NCBI GenBank assembly: GCA_028686135.1
Contig: JAQUCP010000001.1
Location: 287,027 to 351,026 of the forward strand
DNA from: UBA12481 sp012523435
GTDB taxonomy: Bacteria > Bacteroidota > Bacteroidia > Bacteroidales > UBA12481
Direction of reading: 5' to 3'
DNA length: 64,000 nt
The translations under genes and the position numbers were made by a program. Below the pieces are notes generated by a model that was not told the origin of the DNA, searched no databases, and worked only from the letters and a program-made list of their open reading frames with translations. Of the stretch, positions 52,947 to 61,771 are shown piece by piece; the stretch's first letter is position 1; each line of letters opens with the position of its first letter.

Positions 52947-54242
52947 ATGCGCATCCTTCAGATTATTCCTGGCTCCGGCGGCACATTTTACTGCGGCAAC
53001 TGCCTCCGCGACAGCCAATATATTGATGCCCTCAGGAAGCTCGGTCACGATGTGGTTGTCCTACCCATGTATCTGCCACTATTTGAAAACAAACAGAATA
53101 GTAAGGATATACCAGTTTTTTATGGCGCCATCAGCATCTACCTCAAGCAACTCATGCCCATCTTCAGGCATGCTCCTGCCTGGTTCGACCGGATGCTGAA
53201 CTCTAAGCCCATGCTGAAGCTGGCTGCCGGCATGGCCGGCTCTACCGATGCCAAAGGACTGGAAGAGATGACCATCTCCATGCTCAAAGGGGAACATGGG
53301 CAACAAAACGAAGAATTGAGCCGCATGATCGAATGGATTCGTGATCACTATCAGCCCGATGTGATCCACCTCTCCAATGCGCTACTATCAGGCCTGGCCC
53401 CCCGAGTGCAGCGGGAGCTCGGAATCCCTGTGGTCTGCTCCCTGCAAGATGAGGACGTCTGGGTCGATATCATGAAACCACGCTTTCGTGAAGAGGCCTG
53501 GCAACTCATGCGCGAAAATGGTGAGTTTATCGATGGTTTTATCGGGGTGAGCCAGTTTTTCTCCGGATTTCTTCAGGATCGACTGGCTATTCCAGACCAT
53601 AAGTTAGGCACCATTCATCTCGGCGTTGAACCGTCTGATTATGAATATATTAAAACAGAAAACCGTCCGCTAAACATTGGTTACTTGTCAAGATTATGCC
53701 AGGAAAACGGTCTCGATATCCTGGTGGAAGCATTCATTCTGCTGAAGAAAAAAGCAGGCTTTGAACAGGTTAAGCTGATTCTGACGGGCGGATCTACCGG
53801 AGCCGACAAGCGTTTCCTGGCAAGTATCCGTAAAAGAATTCGTGATGCCGGCGTAATAGATGAGGTGGAGTTTCATCCCGATTTTGAAAATGATGGCCGG
53901 ATGGAATTCCTCCGGAACATCGCCCTTCTCTCCGTTCCAGTGAGAAAAGGAGAAGCTTTTGGTGTGTATCTGCTGGAAGCCCTGGCATCCGGCATCCCGG
54001 TAGTGCAACCCGCGCTGGGGGCGTTTCCGGAGATCACCGAAATTTCCGGCGGCGGCATCACCTACTCCCCAAACAACCCCGAAGCTCTAGCTAACGCCCT
54101 GGCTGCCCTGCTGGCAGACCCGGATCAGCTCCACGATCGAAGCCGCCGCGCCCGTGCTGGAGTGGAAAGACACTTTAACATCAATACCCAAGCAGATAAA
54201 CTGGTGGAATTTTATCAGCGGATTAATAAAACAGATCAGTAA
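52947..54242 (+). CDS. Family 4 glycosyltransferase
   Basis: This is a 431-residue GT-B fold enzyme. The N-terminal lobe starts with MRILQIIPGSGGTFYCGNCL, where an unusual CGNC motif sits at the glycine loop. The C-terminal lobe carries EAFGVYLLEALASGIPVV, the GT4 EX7E nucleotide-sugar motif, followed by GAFPEITEISGGGI. Donor and acceptor are unknown. It begins 31 bases after propeller 5 and its stop shares one base with the next start, so it belongs to the same operon. It may modify a surface molecule handled by the downstream ABC transporter. Confidence 0.88.
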   Translation: MRILQIIPGSGGTFYCGNCLRDSQYIDALRKLGHDVVVLPMYLPLFENKQNSKDIPVFYGAISIYLKQLMPIFRHAPAWFDRMLNSKPMLKLAAGMAGSTDAKGLEEMTISMLKGEHGQQNEELSRMIEWIRDHYQPDVIHLSNALLSGLAPRVQRELGIPVVCSLQDEDVWVDIMKPRFREEAWQLMRENGEFIDGFIGVSQFFSGFLQDRLAIPDHKLGTIHLGVEPSDYEYIKTENRPLNIGYLSRLCQENGLDILVEAFILLKKKAGFEQVKLILTGGSTGADKRFLASIRKRIRDAGVIDEVEFHPDFENDGRMEFLRNIALLSVPVRKGEAFGVYLLEALASGIPVVQPALGAFPEITEISGGGITYSPNNPEALANALAALLADPDQLHDRSRRARAGVERHFNINTQADKLVEFYQRINKTDQ

Positions 54243-54937
54243 TGATCCTTGAAATCAATAACTTAAGAAAAGGCTATGGCGTTTCGGGAAGTGCCGGCTA
54301 CCGGGAGATTCTTTCCGGACTGGATCTAACCGTCAGACCTGGACAGAGTATTGCCATCACCGGACCATCAGGGTCCGGCAAGACCACCTTGCTCAATCTG
54401 ATTGCCGCTCTGGATTCACCCGACGAGGGGATCATTAGCTACAAGGGACTTACTGTCAATAACTTAAACCAAAACGAGCTCGACGAATACCGGAACCGAT
54501 CGATCGGGATGGTTTTTCAGCTCCACCATCTCTTGCCACAGTTTACCCTGCTCGAAAATGTTCTCCTGCCCACCCTTCCACTCCGCGATCAAAAACAGCG
54601 CGAAGTGGCACGGGACAGGGCAGAGCAGCTGTTACACCGAATGGGTGTTTGGGAAGTGCGAAATCAGCGACCCGCCGAGCTATCCGGCGGTGAATGTCAG
54701 CGAACAGCCGTAGCACGAGCGCTGATCAACAACCCCGACCTGCTGTTGGCCGACGAGCCAACCGGAGCCCTCGATCAGGATAATGCAACCCTGATGGCTC
54801 AACTACTCGCTGAAATCAGCCAAACCGATGGAAAGGCAGTCATTCTGGTGACTCACTCGGTCGATTTAGCCGGGCAGATGGATGCCGTGTATCATTTGGA
54901 CCGGGGTATCCTAGTGGCGGACAATCAGACCAAGTGA
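54242..54937 (+). CDS. ABC transporter ATP-binding protein, LolD/MacB type
   Basis: This is a 231-residue ATPase. Walker A is GPSGSGKTTL, the Q-loop lies in MVFQLHHLLPQFTLLENVLLP, the signature is ELSGGECQRTAVARAL, and Walker B is LLADEPTGALD, with the H-loop in ILVTHS. The QLHHLLPQFTLLENV form is typical of LolD and MacB ATPases that drive lipoprotein or periplasmic-substrate export mechanically. It overlaps the permease gene by four bases (GTGA) and the glycosyltransferase stop by one. Confidence 0.95.
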   Translation: MILEINNLRKGYGVSGSAGYREILSGLDLTVRPGQSIAITGPSGSGKTTLLNLIAALDSPDEGIISYKGLTVNNLNQNELDEYRNRSIGMVFQLHHLLPQFTLLENVLLPTLPLRDQKQREVARDRAEQLLHRMGVWEVRNQRPAELSGGECQRTAVARALINNPDLLLADEPTGALDQDNATLMAQLLAEISQTDGKAVILVTHSVDLAGQMDAVYHLDRGILVADNQTK

Positions 54938-57900
54938 ACATGATCAGGCTCATTTTCAAGAACTTACTGTTCTTCTTTAAAAAGAACCTTACCCTGGCCC
55001 TGGGCATAGCCGTCAGTACCGCCGTTATCACCGGAGCTCTAGTGGTGGGTGATTCGGTCAACCAAAGCCTGCTATCCCTGGTGGAAGAACGCCTGGGCGG
55101 AGTAACCCATGCCATCGATGCCGGCGACCGGTATCTTTCAGGAGCACTGGCGGAGAGACTTGAGAAAGACCTTGATGCTCCCACCACACCAGTCCTGCGC
55201 CTTGATGCCATCGCTACCACCGGAGGAGGAACAAAACGGATCCCCGGTATACGACTCTATGGCGTAGATCCCTCATTCGACCGGGTAATCGGAATAGAGA
55301 ACTATTATGGCACACTGACGAATGAATCGGTCATCATCAGCGACAACCTCGCACAGCGTCTGGACGTACAGCCCGGCGATGAAATCATGCTGAGAATCCG
55401 AAAAGCCTTCGAGGTACCGCTGGAAACACCCTTTGTTTCGGATGCCGAGGCCATGACCACCATCCGGGTCACCGTGGCACAACTTGCCGATCAATCCGTG
55501 ACCGGGCGCTTTAGCTTACAAAATGTACAGTCTCCTCCATTCAACATATTCATCTCCAGATCTTTTCTCCTAGACCGGATGGAAGTGACCGATCTCTCAA
55601 ACCTCTTGCTGATTAGGACCGAAGCGCCCCTCACCACCAACAAACTCTCTGAATCCTTGTCACGTAATTGGCAACTTCAGGATGCCGGACTCCTGCTGGA
55701 TCCTGAGCCCCTCTCAGAAGGATGGATGCTCCATTCTCCCAGGGTTTTTCTCGATGAAGCGATCATTCGTGCTGCCAAGAAGGTGACCTCGGATAAAACA
55801 TTCTATCTCAGCTACTTTGTTAATGCATTCCAGGTCGGGGAGAAAACTACGCCCTATTCATTCGTGTCCACCCTACCCGGTGATCAGATCGCTCCGGATG
55901 AGATCATCATCAATAAATGGCTTGCCGATGACCTTCAGGCGAAGGCAGGGGACACCCTGACTATGAGATACTTCCTGGTTGGGCCTCTCCGAAATCTGAC
56001 GGCGGAAGAGCACTCCTTCCGTGTCAGTAAAGTGGTATCCCTGGAAGGATTTTATGCTGATAGCCGATTGATGCCGGATATTCCCGGCCTATCGGATGCC
56101 GGTAACTGTCGCGATTGGGAAACCAGCGTACCAATTGATTTGGAGAAAATTCGTAAAAAAGACGAAGATTACTGGAACGCGCACCGGGGAACGCCAAAAG
56201 CATTCATCAACCTAGATCAGGCAATCGGTTTGTGGGAAAACCGTTTCGGCAGTGCCACACAGATCCGGTTTCCTCCCGGCAGCAGTCGCGGTGAGCTCGA
56301 ATCAGCTTTACTCGGCCAACTGAAGCCTTCGGACCTTGGGTTGAGCGTGGATGATCCCAAGCAGACCGGACTCCAGGCTGCCGGCAATGGGGTTGATTTT
56401 GGGCAGCTGTTTATCGGACTGAGCTTTTTTCTCGCTCTGAGCGGCATCATCCTCAGCTTCCTCCTGATCAGGCTAAACCTCCGGTCGAGAAACCACCACA
56501 TGGAAACCCTCCGGGCCATCGGCTGGCCAGCCAAACGAATCAGGCAGCTGCACCTGGGGGAGGGCTTGGTGACATCCCTGATCGGGCTGGGGCTGGGCCT
56601 GGGTTTAACCTGGGTTTATAACATATTGTTATTCCGGGCACTTAACACCGTCTGGAATGATATTGTCCTGACTGATTCTTTACGACTCTTTTTCCGGCCA
56701 TCGGTAGTGTTGATCAGCCTTGGAGTCGTACTGGTCATTGCTGTGTGCTCCCATATAATTTTGATCAACAAGCACTTACCTAAAGGAATCGTTAAGCTGT
56801 CTGACCAACGACGGCACGTTCCGGGACGAGTGCTGATAATTCTGAAACAATTAGCCATCCTGGGTATGGCTTTAAGTTCTACAGGATTGATTATCTGGCA
56901 GATACTCGCAAAAGACACCATTCAGCCTCTACCCTTTCTGTTGGCAGGAGCGATGATTCTGGCACTACTGCTGCTAGTTGTTGACGGGATTTTGATCCGA
57001 TGGGATCGGCAAGCGCTTAATCAGATGACCGCAGGAGGATTCCTACGAAAGAGTCTCTCCCGGAATCGGCCACGTAACCTATCAGTGATCACCCTCTTTT
57101 CATTAGGGGTTTTTCTCACCATTGCCATCGGGGCAAACCGGAAAGATGCCGGCCTTGAAGCTGGCAGAAAAGATGCCGGCACCGGCGGATTTTTGCTCTT
57201 TGCCGAAGCGACAGTACCTCTTCTGCAAAACCTGAACAATCCGGAAGTCAGAGAGGAGAATGGATTTGAAACCCCCTTCCGCGTAGTGCAGCTAAAGAAA
57301 CAAGATGGCGACGACGCTAGTTGCCTGAATCTGAACCAGGTATCTCAACCTCCACTACTCGGGGTTCCATCTGGAGCTCTAGAGGATCGGTTCACATTTA
57401 CCACTCTGTTATCCGGCATGAATCCTGACAATCTCTGGGGAAATCTGGATAAACAGCTGGCTGACAGGGTCTTTCCTGCAATTGCCGATCAAACCGTCAT
57501 CCAGTGGGGCTTAGGCTTACAAACAGGAGACACGTTGCAATACCTCAGCGAAGCAGGTGATTCGATTCGATTTGTGTTGATTGGCGGACTAGCCAACTCC
57601 ATTTTTCAGGGAAATTTATTGATATCCGCGAGCGTCCTTGACCAGCTATATCCCTCCAACAGTGGCAGTCGCATCCTTCTTTTTGACGGATCGATGGAAC
57701 AAGCTGAATCTATCGAATCAGAGTTTATCAGGATATACCGCGATCACGGCATTGGCATAGAGCCTACAACCACCAGGCTGGCAAGGTTCAACTCCATCGA
57801 AAACACGTATTTGTCGATCTTCCTGATCATGGGGACCCTGGGTATGCTTTTGGGAACACTTGGATTGGGAATCATTTTACTTCGCAATTTGCAGGAACGG

Positions 57901-58188
57901 GCATCGGAATTAGCTCTCTTCAGGGCCAGCGGGTTTAGTCGAACTTTTATCACAAGCTTGATTTTCAGAGAATATGCAATTCTACTGGCCGTTGGAACCC
58001 TGATTGGCGGAACCGCCTCCATCATTTCGGTCATTCCGGGGATTCTCTCCCCAACTGGCGAAATATCGCTGGGGCTCCTGTTGATGATTCTGGTGATCCT
58101 CATCGGCAACGGGCTGGCATGGATATTTTCCCTGGCACAATCAGGCATCAGAAAAATAAGAATGGTGCAAGAATTGAAGAATGAGTAG
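54934..58188 (+). CDS. FtsX-like ABC transporter permease
   Basis: This is a 1084-residue inner-membrane protein starting with GTG in the overlap, or with ATG six bases later. One N-terminal helix (TLALGIAVSTAVITGALVVG) is followed by a periplasmic domain of about 450 residues. A cluster of six helices lies at about 488-735 and a second periplasmic domain at about 735-955. The last three helices (IFLIMGTLGMLLGTLGLGII onward) form a FtsX module. The ten-helix layout with two large periplasmic domains differs from four-helix LolC/E and MacB. It pairs with the LolD-type ATPase. The substrate is unknown; lipoproteins or a glycosylated lipid are candidates from context. Confidence 0.9.
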   Translation: MNMIRLIFKNLLFFFKKNLTLALGIAVSTAVITGALVVGDSVNQSLLSLVEERLGGVTHAIDAGDRYLSGALAERLEKDLDAPTTPVLRLDAIATTGGGTKRIPGIRLYGVDPSFDRVIGIENYYGTLTNESVIISDNLAQRLDVQPGDEIMLRIRKAFEVPLETPFVSDAEAMTTIRVTVAQLADQSVTGRFSLQNVQSPPFNIFISRSFLLDRMEVTDLSNLLLIRTEAPLTTNKLSESLSRNWQLQDAGLLLDPEPLSEGWMLHSPRVFLDEAIIRAAKKVTSDKTFYLSYFVNAFQVGEKTTPYSFVSTLPGDQIAPDEIIINKWLADDLQAKAGDTLTMRYFLVGPLRNLTAEEHSFRVSKVVSLEGFYADSRLMPDIPGLSDAGNCRDWETSVPIDLEKIRKKDEDYWNAHRGTPKAFINLDQAIGLWENRFGSATQIRFPPGSSRGELESALLGQLKPSDLGLSVDDPKQTGLQAAGNGVDFGQLFIGLSFFLALSGIILSFLLIRLNLRSRNHHMETLRAIGWPAKRIRQLHLGEGLVTSLIGLGLGLGLTWVYNILLFRALNTVWNDIVLTDSLRLFFRPSVVLISLGVVLVIAVCSHIILINKHLPKGIVKLSDQRRHVPGRVLIILKQLAILGMALSSTGLIIWQILAKDTIQPLPFLLAGAMILALLLLVVDGILIRWDRQALNQMTAGGFLRKSLSRNRPRNLSVITLFSLGVFLTIAIGANRKDAGLEAGRKDAGTGGFLLFAEATVPLLQNLNNPEVREENGFETPFRVVQLKKQDGDDASCLNLNQVSQPPLLGVPSGALEDRFTFTTLLSGMNPDNLWGNLDKQLADRVFPAIADQTVIQWGLGLQTGDTLQYLSEAGDSIRFVLIGGLANSIFQGNLLISASVLDQLYPSNSGSRILLFDGSMEQAESIESEFIRIYRDHGIGIEPTTTRLARFNSIENTYLSIFLIMGTLGMLLGTLGLGIILLRNLQERASELALFRASGFSRTFITSLIFREYAILLAVGTLIGGTASIISVIPGILSPTGEISLGLLLMILVILIGNGLAWIFSLAQSGIRKIRMVQELKNE

Positions 58189-58205
58189 GATAAACCAATT
58201 TTGGT

Positions 58206-58213
58206 TATATTTG
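58206..58213 (+). promoter_or_regulatory. Candidate -7 promoter element for the cold-shock gene
   Basis: TATATTTG matches TAnnTTTG and lies 27 bases before the ATG. It separates the cold-shock gene from the upstream operon. Confidence 0.5.
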
Positions 58214-58240
58214 CAAACAATTTAACAACAACATCAACCA

Positions 58241-58432
58241 ATGAAACACGGTAAAGTAAAATTCTTTAATGTGACCAAAGGATTTGGGTTCATTAAAGAT
58301 CTGGATTCTGACCAAGAGTATTTCGTCCACACTACAGGTCTCATCGACAAGATTAAAGAGGACGACGAAGTAACCTTTGAACTGCAGGAAGGTCGCAAAG
58401 GCCTGAACGCTGTTAATGTCAAACTTGCCTAA
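58241..58432 (+). CDS. cspA: Cold-shock domain protein
   Basis: This is a 63-residue single cold-shock domain. KGFGFIKD is the RNP1 motif and YFVHTTGL the RNP2 motif; the rest forms the five-strand OB fold. It binds single-stranded RNA and DNA as an RNA chaperone. The leader is short, so the long structured cold-shock leader of E. coli cspA is not present. A strong terminator follows. Confidence 0.96.
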   Translation: MKHGKVKFFNVTKGFGFIKDLDSDQEYFVHTTGLIDKIKEDDEVTFELQEGRKGLNAVNVKLA

Positions 58433-58460
58433 GAAGAAACATCCCTGGCAATATATGAGA

Positions 58461-58491
58461 AAAACTCCGCCCCACGGCGGAGTTTTTTTTT
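58461..58491 (+). terminator. Intrinsic terminator after the cold-shock gene
   Basis: ACTCCGCC (58464-58471) and GGCGGAGT (58476-58483) form a GC-rich stem with a four-base loop. The stem is extended by A-T pairs and followed by a run of T. Confidence 0.93.
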
Positions 58492-58530
58492 GACAGTAAT
58501 AGCCAATGATGAATATATTATCTTAGCCCT

Positions 58531-59517
58531 ATGACTCCAAAAACCTATAACTGGGCCATTCTTGGATGCGGAAAGATTGCCCGAAAATTCAGTTCCGATC
58601 TGAAACTATTACCCAACGCCCGACTTTATGCTGCGGCATCCCGGTCAATGGACAAGGCCATTGCCTTTGCCGGGGAATTTGGCTTTGAAAAAGCTTATGG
58701 ATCTTATGATGAGATGGTTAGAGACCCTCGGGTCGACATCGTTTATGTAGCCACACCCCACTCTCATCACATGGAACATACCATCCTGTGCCTCGATCAC
58801 GGCAAGGCTGTGTTATGCGAAAAAGCCTTCGCTCTCAATGCTGATCAGGTTAATCGGATGATCGAAGCGGCCCGGCGGAATGGAGTGTTTCTGATGGAAG
58901 CTTTCTGGACACGCTTTCAACCGGCTTTTCTCAAGTTGATGGAGGTGCTGGCATCCGGACAGCTCGGTCGGCCCAAAATGCTCCGGTCCGATTTTGCCTT
59001 CAACGGCGGCAACGACCTATCGAGCCGCTTGTTTAATATGGCCCTGGGAGGCGGATCACTACTGGATATCGGCATCTATCCCGTCTTTATTGCCCTTCAG
59101 GCATTTGGACGGCCGGAAGAAATCAAAACCTTTGCCGACCTGGCACCAACAGGAGCTGATCGAAGCATCACCATGCTCTTCCGCTATTCGGACGGGCAGA
59201 TGGCCTCCCTGGCATCCAGCTTCGCCGTCTGCTCCGACACCCAAAGTGAAGTCTGGTGCGAAAAGGGCTTCATCCGCATCCGCCGCAAGGATATCTCCTC
59301 CACCCACCTGACCGTCTGGAGAGACAACGGTCAGGAAGAGGACTATGATTTCATCAATCAAGAGGGATCGGGATATCATCTTGAAGCTCAACACGTTATG
59401 CTGTGTCTCGATGAAGGTCTGACCGAGAGCCGAGAGCTGCCCCTGTCGTTCAGCTCCCTGCTTATCGAAACGCTCGACCGGATTCGTAAGGACGCTGGAA
59501 TCGTTTACCCTGATTGA
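58531..59517 (+). CDS. Gfo/Idh/MocA family oxidoreductase
   Basis: This is a 328-residue NAD(P)-dependent dehydrogenase. AILGCGKIARKFSSDL is the Rossmann loop, VYVATPHSHHMEHTILCL matches the conserved region, and VLCEKAFALN holds the EKP-type lysine (here EKA). FWTRFQPAF and DIGIYPVFIAL form the C-terminal domain with its likely catalytic Asp/Tyr. It resembles the dihydrodiol dehydrogenase/glucose-fructose oxidoreductase branch. The substrate is probably a sugar or cyclitol. It is monocistronic, about 50 bases before the peptidase gene. Confidence 0.9.
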   Translation: MTPKTYNWAILGCGKIARKFSSDLKLLPNARLYAAASRSMDKAIAFAGEFGFEKAYGSYDEMVRDPRVDIVYVATPHSHHMEHTILCLDHGKAVLCEKAFALNADQVNRMIEAARRNGVFLMEAFWTRFQPAFLKLMEVLASGQLGRPKMLRSDFAFNGGNDLSSRLFNMALGGGSLLDIGIYPVFIALQAFGRPEEIKTFADLAPTGADRSITMLFRYSDGQMASLASSFAVCSDTQSEVWCEKGFIRIRRKDISSTHLTVWRDNGQEEDYDFINQEGSGYHLEAQHVMLCLDEGLTESRELPLSFSSLLIETLDRIRKDAGIVYPD

Positions 59518-59568
59518 AATTTTGTCACCTTGCACATCATCAGAAACTAAACATTTACTTCAAATAAT

Positions 59569-61122
59569 ATGAAACGTTCAATCCTCCTATCACTCTTTGT
59601 CGCATTTTTCCTGATTCCGGTTCAAACCAGCGGGCAGGATAAAAAAGTCATCGACCGGATTATTGAGATCGGTCAGACTGATAATCAAACCATGCGCCAC
59701 CTCGATTTTTTGTCGAATCGTTTTGGTGGCAGGATCACCGGATCCAATGCTTATGATAACGCAGCCGAATGGGTAGCTTCAGAATTCCGGAAATGGGGTA
59801 TGCAAGTAGAAATGGATCTAGCCGGAACGTTGCCAGTTGGGTTCAACCGAGGACCCTGGTCCGGTCGATTATTATCCGATAACGGCATGATCCTCCACTT
59901 TGCCACCCCATCCTATACGGCAGGAACCAAAGGAGTCCAGAAAGGTCATGTCGTGCTGGAACCAAAAACAAGGCGGGCATTTGAAAACATGAAAGGCAAG
60001 CTGAAAGGCGCCTGGGTACTGATCACCGGAACCAACGATGGCTGGCCGATTGATATCTCAGCTGCTGCCGATGAGCGGCGGGCGAAAATCATCGAAGAGA
60101 ATATGGAAGCCGACCGCCAGAATATGGAGATCATGAGAGAAAACCGTTCGTTGCCCGAAGCTGAACGGAAGCCCCTGATTAAATTAAAAGACGAGCCTGC
60201 CCTGTTTTACAAGGAGATGCGTGAAGCCGGTATCCTGGGAATCATTCAGTCAACTACCAACCCCATCCGGGCACTGTATGACAGGAAGAATATTATGAAC
60301 ATGAGTTTCGACAATCTGCCAACTGTTCCGGATATCAAACTCGATGAGCACCAGTATAAAATTATTGAACAGATGGCTCGCGAAAGACAGCGGTTTGAGC
60401 TGGAATTCGACATCCGCAACCATTTCCGCATGGGACCGGTCAACTTTTATAATGTTATTGGCATCATTCCAGGCACCGAATACCCCGATGAATATGTGTT
60501 GATGGGCGGTCACCTCGATTGCTTTGATGTGGGAACAGGTGGCGTCGATGATGGCTCAGGCGTAACCCCAGCTATTGAATCTGCCCGGCTCATCATGGCC
60601 GCCGGAGGAAAACCCAAACGCACCATTCTGGTTTGTTGCTGGGCTGCCGAAGAGTTCGGCCTCCTAGGTTCTAAAGCCTGGGTAGAAAAAAATAAGGATA
60701 AACTGGATAAGATCGCTAATTATTTCAACCGCGATGGTGGTCCAACCGTAGCCAACAGCCTTAGAGTGCCCGAAGCTATGTACAAGGATTTCGAAAAAGT
60801 GTGCGAACCACTTAACCGTATCAATCCAGACTTTCCATTCACCCTCTCCAAAGCTGAACCCAGGCGAAAACCCGTCACTGCCGGTGGGTCAGATCACGCC
60901 TACTTCGCACTTAACGGCGTACCAACAATCAGCTTCGGAACGGCCGATCCTAAGGGTTATGACTTCAATTATGGCGAAATCTGGCATACCGAACGCGACC
61001 TTTACCAGATGAGTATTCCTGAATACCAAGAACATACCTCGATTGTTCAGGCTGTTGTAGTGTACGGCTTGGCTAACCTCGATCACCTGCTGTCGAGAAA
61101 AGGATTGTTCTTAGAAGATTAA
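59569..61122 (+). CDS. Exported M28 family metallopeptidase
   Basis: This is a 517-residue protein with a signal peptide (MKRSILLSLFVAFFLIPVQTSGQ). The two-zinc aminopeptidase domain shows GGHLDCFDVGTGGVDDGSG (first His and bridging Asp), CWAAEEFGLLGS (Glu pair), YFNRDGGP and GGSDHAYFA (last His). A PA-like insertion domain lies between about residues 110 and 280. It likely removes N-terminal residues from peptides in the periplasm or outside the cell. The inverted repeat after the gene may help end its transcript. Confidence 0.93.
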   Translation: MKRSILLSLFVAFFLIPVQTSGQDKKVIDRIIEIGQTDNQTMRHLDFLSNRFGGRITGSNAYDNAAEWVASEFRKWGMQVEMDLAGTLPVGFNRGPWSGRLLSDNGMILHFATPSYTAGTKGVQKGHVVLEPKTRRAFENMKGKLKGAWVLITGTNDGWPIDISAAADERRAKIIEENMEADRQNMEIMRENRSLPEAERKPLIKLKDEPALFYKEMREAGILGIIQSTTNPIRALYDRKNIMNMSFDNLPTVPDIKLDEHQYKIIEQMARERQRFELEFDIRNHFRMGPVNFYNVIGIIPGTEYPDEYVLMGGHLDCFDVGTGGVDDGSGVTPAIESARLIMAAGGKPKRTILVCCWAAEEFGLLGSKAWVEKNKDKLDKIANYFNRDGGPTVANSLRVPEAMYKDFEKVCEPLNRINPDFPFTLSKAEPRRKPVTAGGSDHAYFALNGVPTISFGTADPKGYDFNYGEIWHTERDLYQMSIPEYQEHTSIVQAVVVYGLANLDHLLSRKGLFLED

Positions 61123-61136
61123 CCTCCGCTAAAGAT

Positions 61137-61184
61137 ACTGTCATTTTGTCTCAACTATCTCATTATGTGGTACATAATGGCAGT
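61137..61184. repeat. Nested inverted repeat between the peptidase and hsp20
   Basis: CATTATGT (61161-61168) and ACATAATG (61172-61179) are perfect arms around GGT. Outside them ACTGTCATT (61137-61145) and AATGGCAGT (61176-61184) match with one mismatch, and a short T run follows. It could be the terminator of the peptidase gene or a protein-binding operator for hsp20. The symmetry and the AT-rich inner arms favour an operator; the T run favours a terminator. Confidence 0.6.
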
Positions 61185-61265
61185 TTTTCTGGTTAGGTAC
61201 ACGATTTGCTAAAGTCCTTCAGTAATAATTTGATTGTTAAACTAAAAAAAACTGGAGGATTGATT

Positions 61266-61712
61266 ATGGCTATCATGAAACGTAACAATCAGGATTATCC
61301 ATCCTTCCCTTCACTGTTTGACAATCTGTGGTCGAGGAATTGGATGGATTGGGCGAATCTGAACTTTTCGGACACGAACACTACGCTTCCGGCGGTCAAC
61401 GTGATCGAGAATGAGGATGAGTTTAAGATTGAACTAGCTGCTCCCGGCATGACCAAGGATGATTTCAAAATCAACTTGGAGGGTAATATCCTGACCATCT
61501 CATCGGAAAAAAAGGAAGAGAAGGAGGACAAGAAGCAAAATTATACCCGCCGCGAGTTTAGCTACCTGTCGTTCCAACGCTCCTTCACCCTGCCCGAACA
61601 TTCAGTCGACCGGGAGAAGGTTGCCGCAACCTACAAAGAAGGAATTCTGCATATCCAGATTCCCAAGCGGGAAGAGGCCAAGCCAAAACTCAGGGAGATT
61701 AAAATCTCATGA
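61266..61712 (+). CDS. Small heat-shock protein, Hsp20/alpha-crystallin family
   Basis: This is a 148-residue ATP-independent chaperone. The alpha-crystallin domain runs from LPAVNVIENEDEFKIELAAPG through LEGNILTISSEKKEEKEDK to the GVL-like signature in AATYKEGILHIQIPK. The short C-terminal tail has no obvious IxI motif beyond IQIPK/IKIS. The start is the ATG with GGAGG seven bases upstream, one of the few strong Shine-Dalgarno sites in the window. An upstream in-frame TTG would include that site. The inverted repeat at 61137-61184 may be its control element. Confidence 0.95.
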   Translation: MAIMKRNNQDYPSFPSLFDNLWSRNWMDWANLNFSDTNTTLPAVNVIENEDEFKIELAAPGMTKDDFKINLEGNILTISSEKKEEKEDKKQNYTRREFSYLSFQRSFTLPEHSVDREKVAATYKEGILHIQIPKREEAKPKLREIKIS

Positions 61713-61735
61713 CGTATGGTCGTTTTGGTTGAGTA

Positions 61736-61771
61736 CAAAGAGGCGGATGATGATCCGCCTCTTTGGTTTTA
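61736..61771 (+). terminator. Intrinsic terminator after hsp20
   Basis: CAAAGAGGCGGAT (61736-61748) and ATCCGCCTCTTTG (61753-61765) form a perfect 13-bp stem with a four-base loop, followed by GTTTTA. It overlaps the end of the convergent DUF4197 gene and may block read-through in both directions. Confidence 0.92.
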
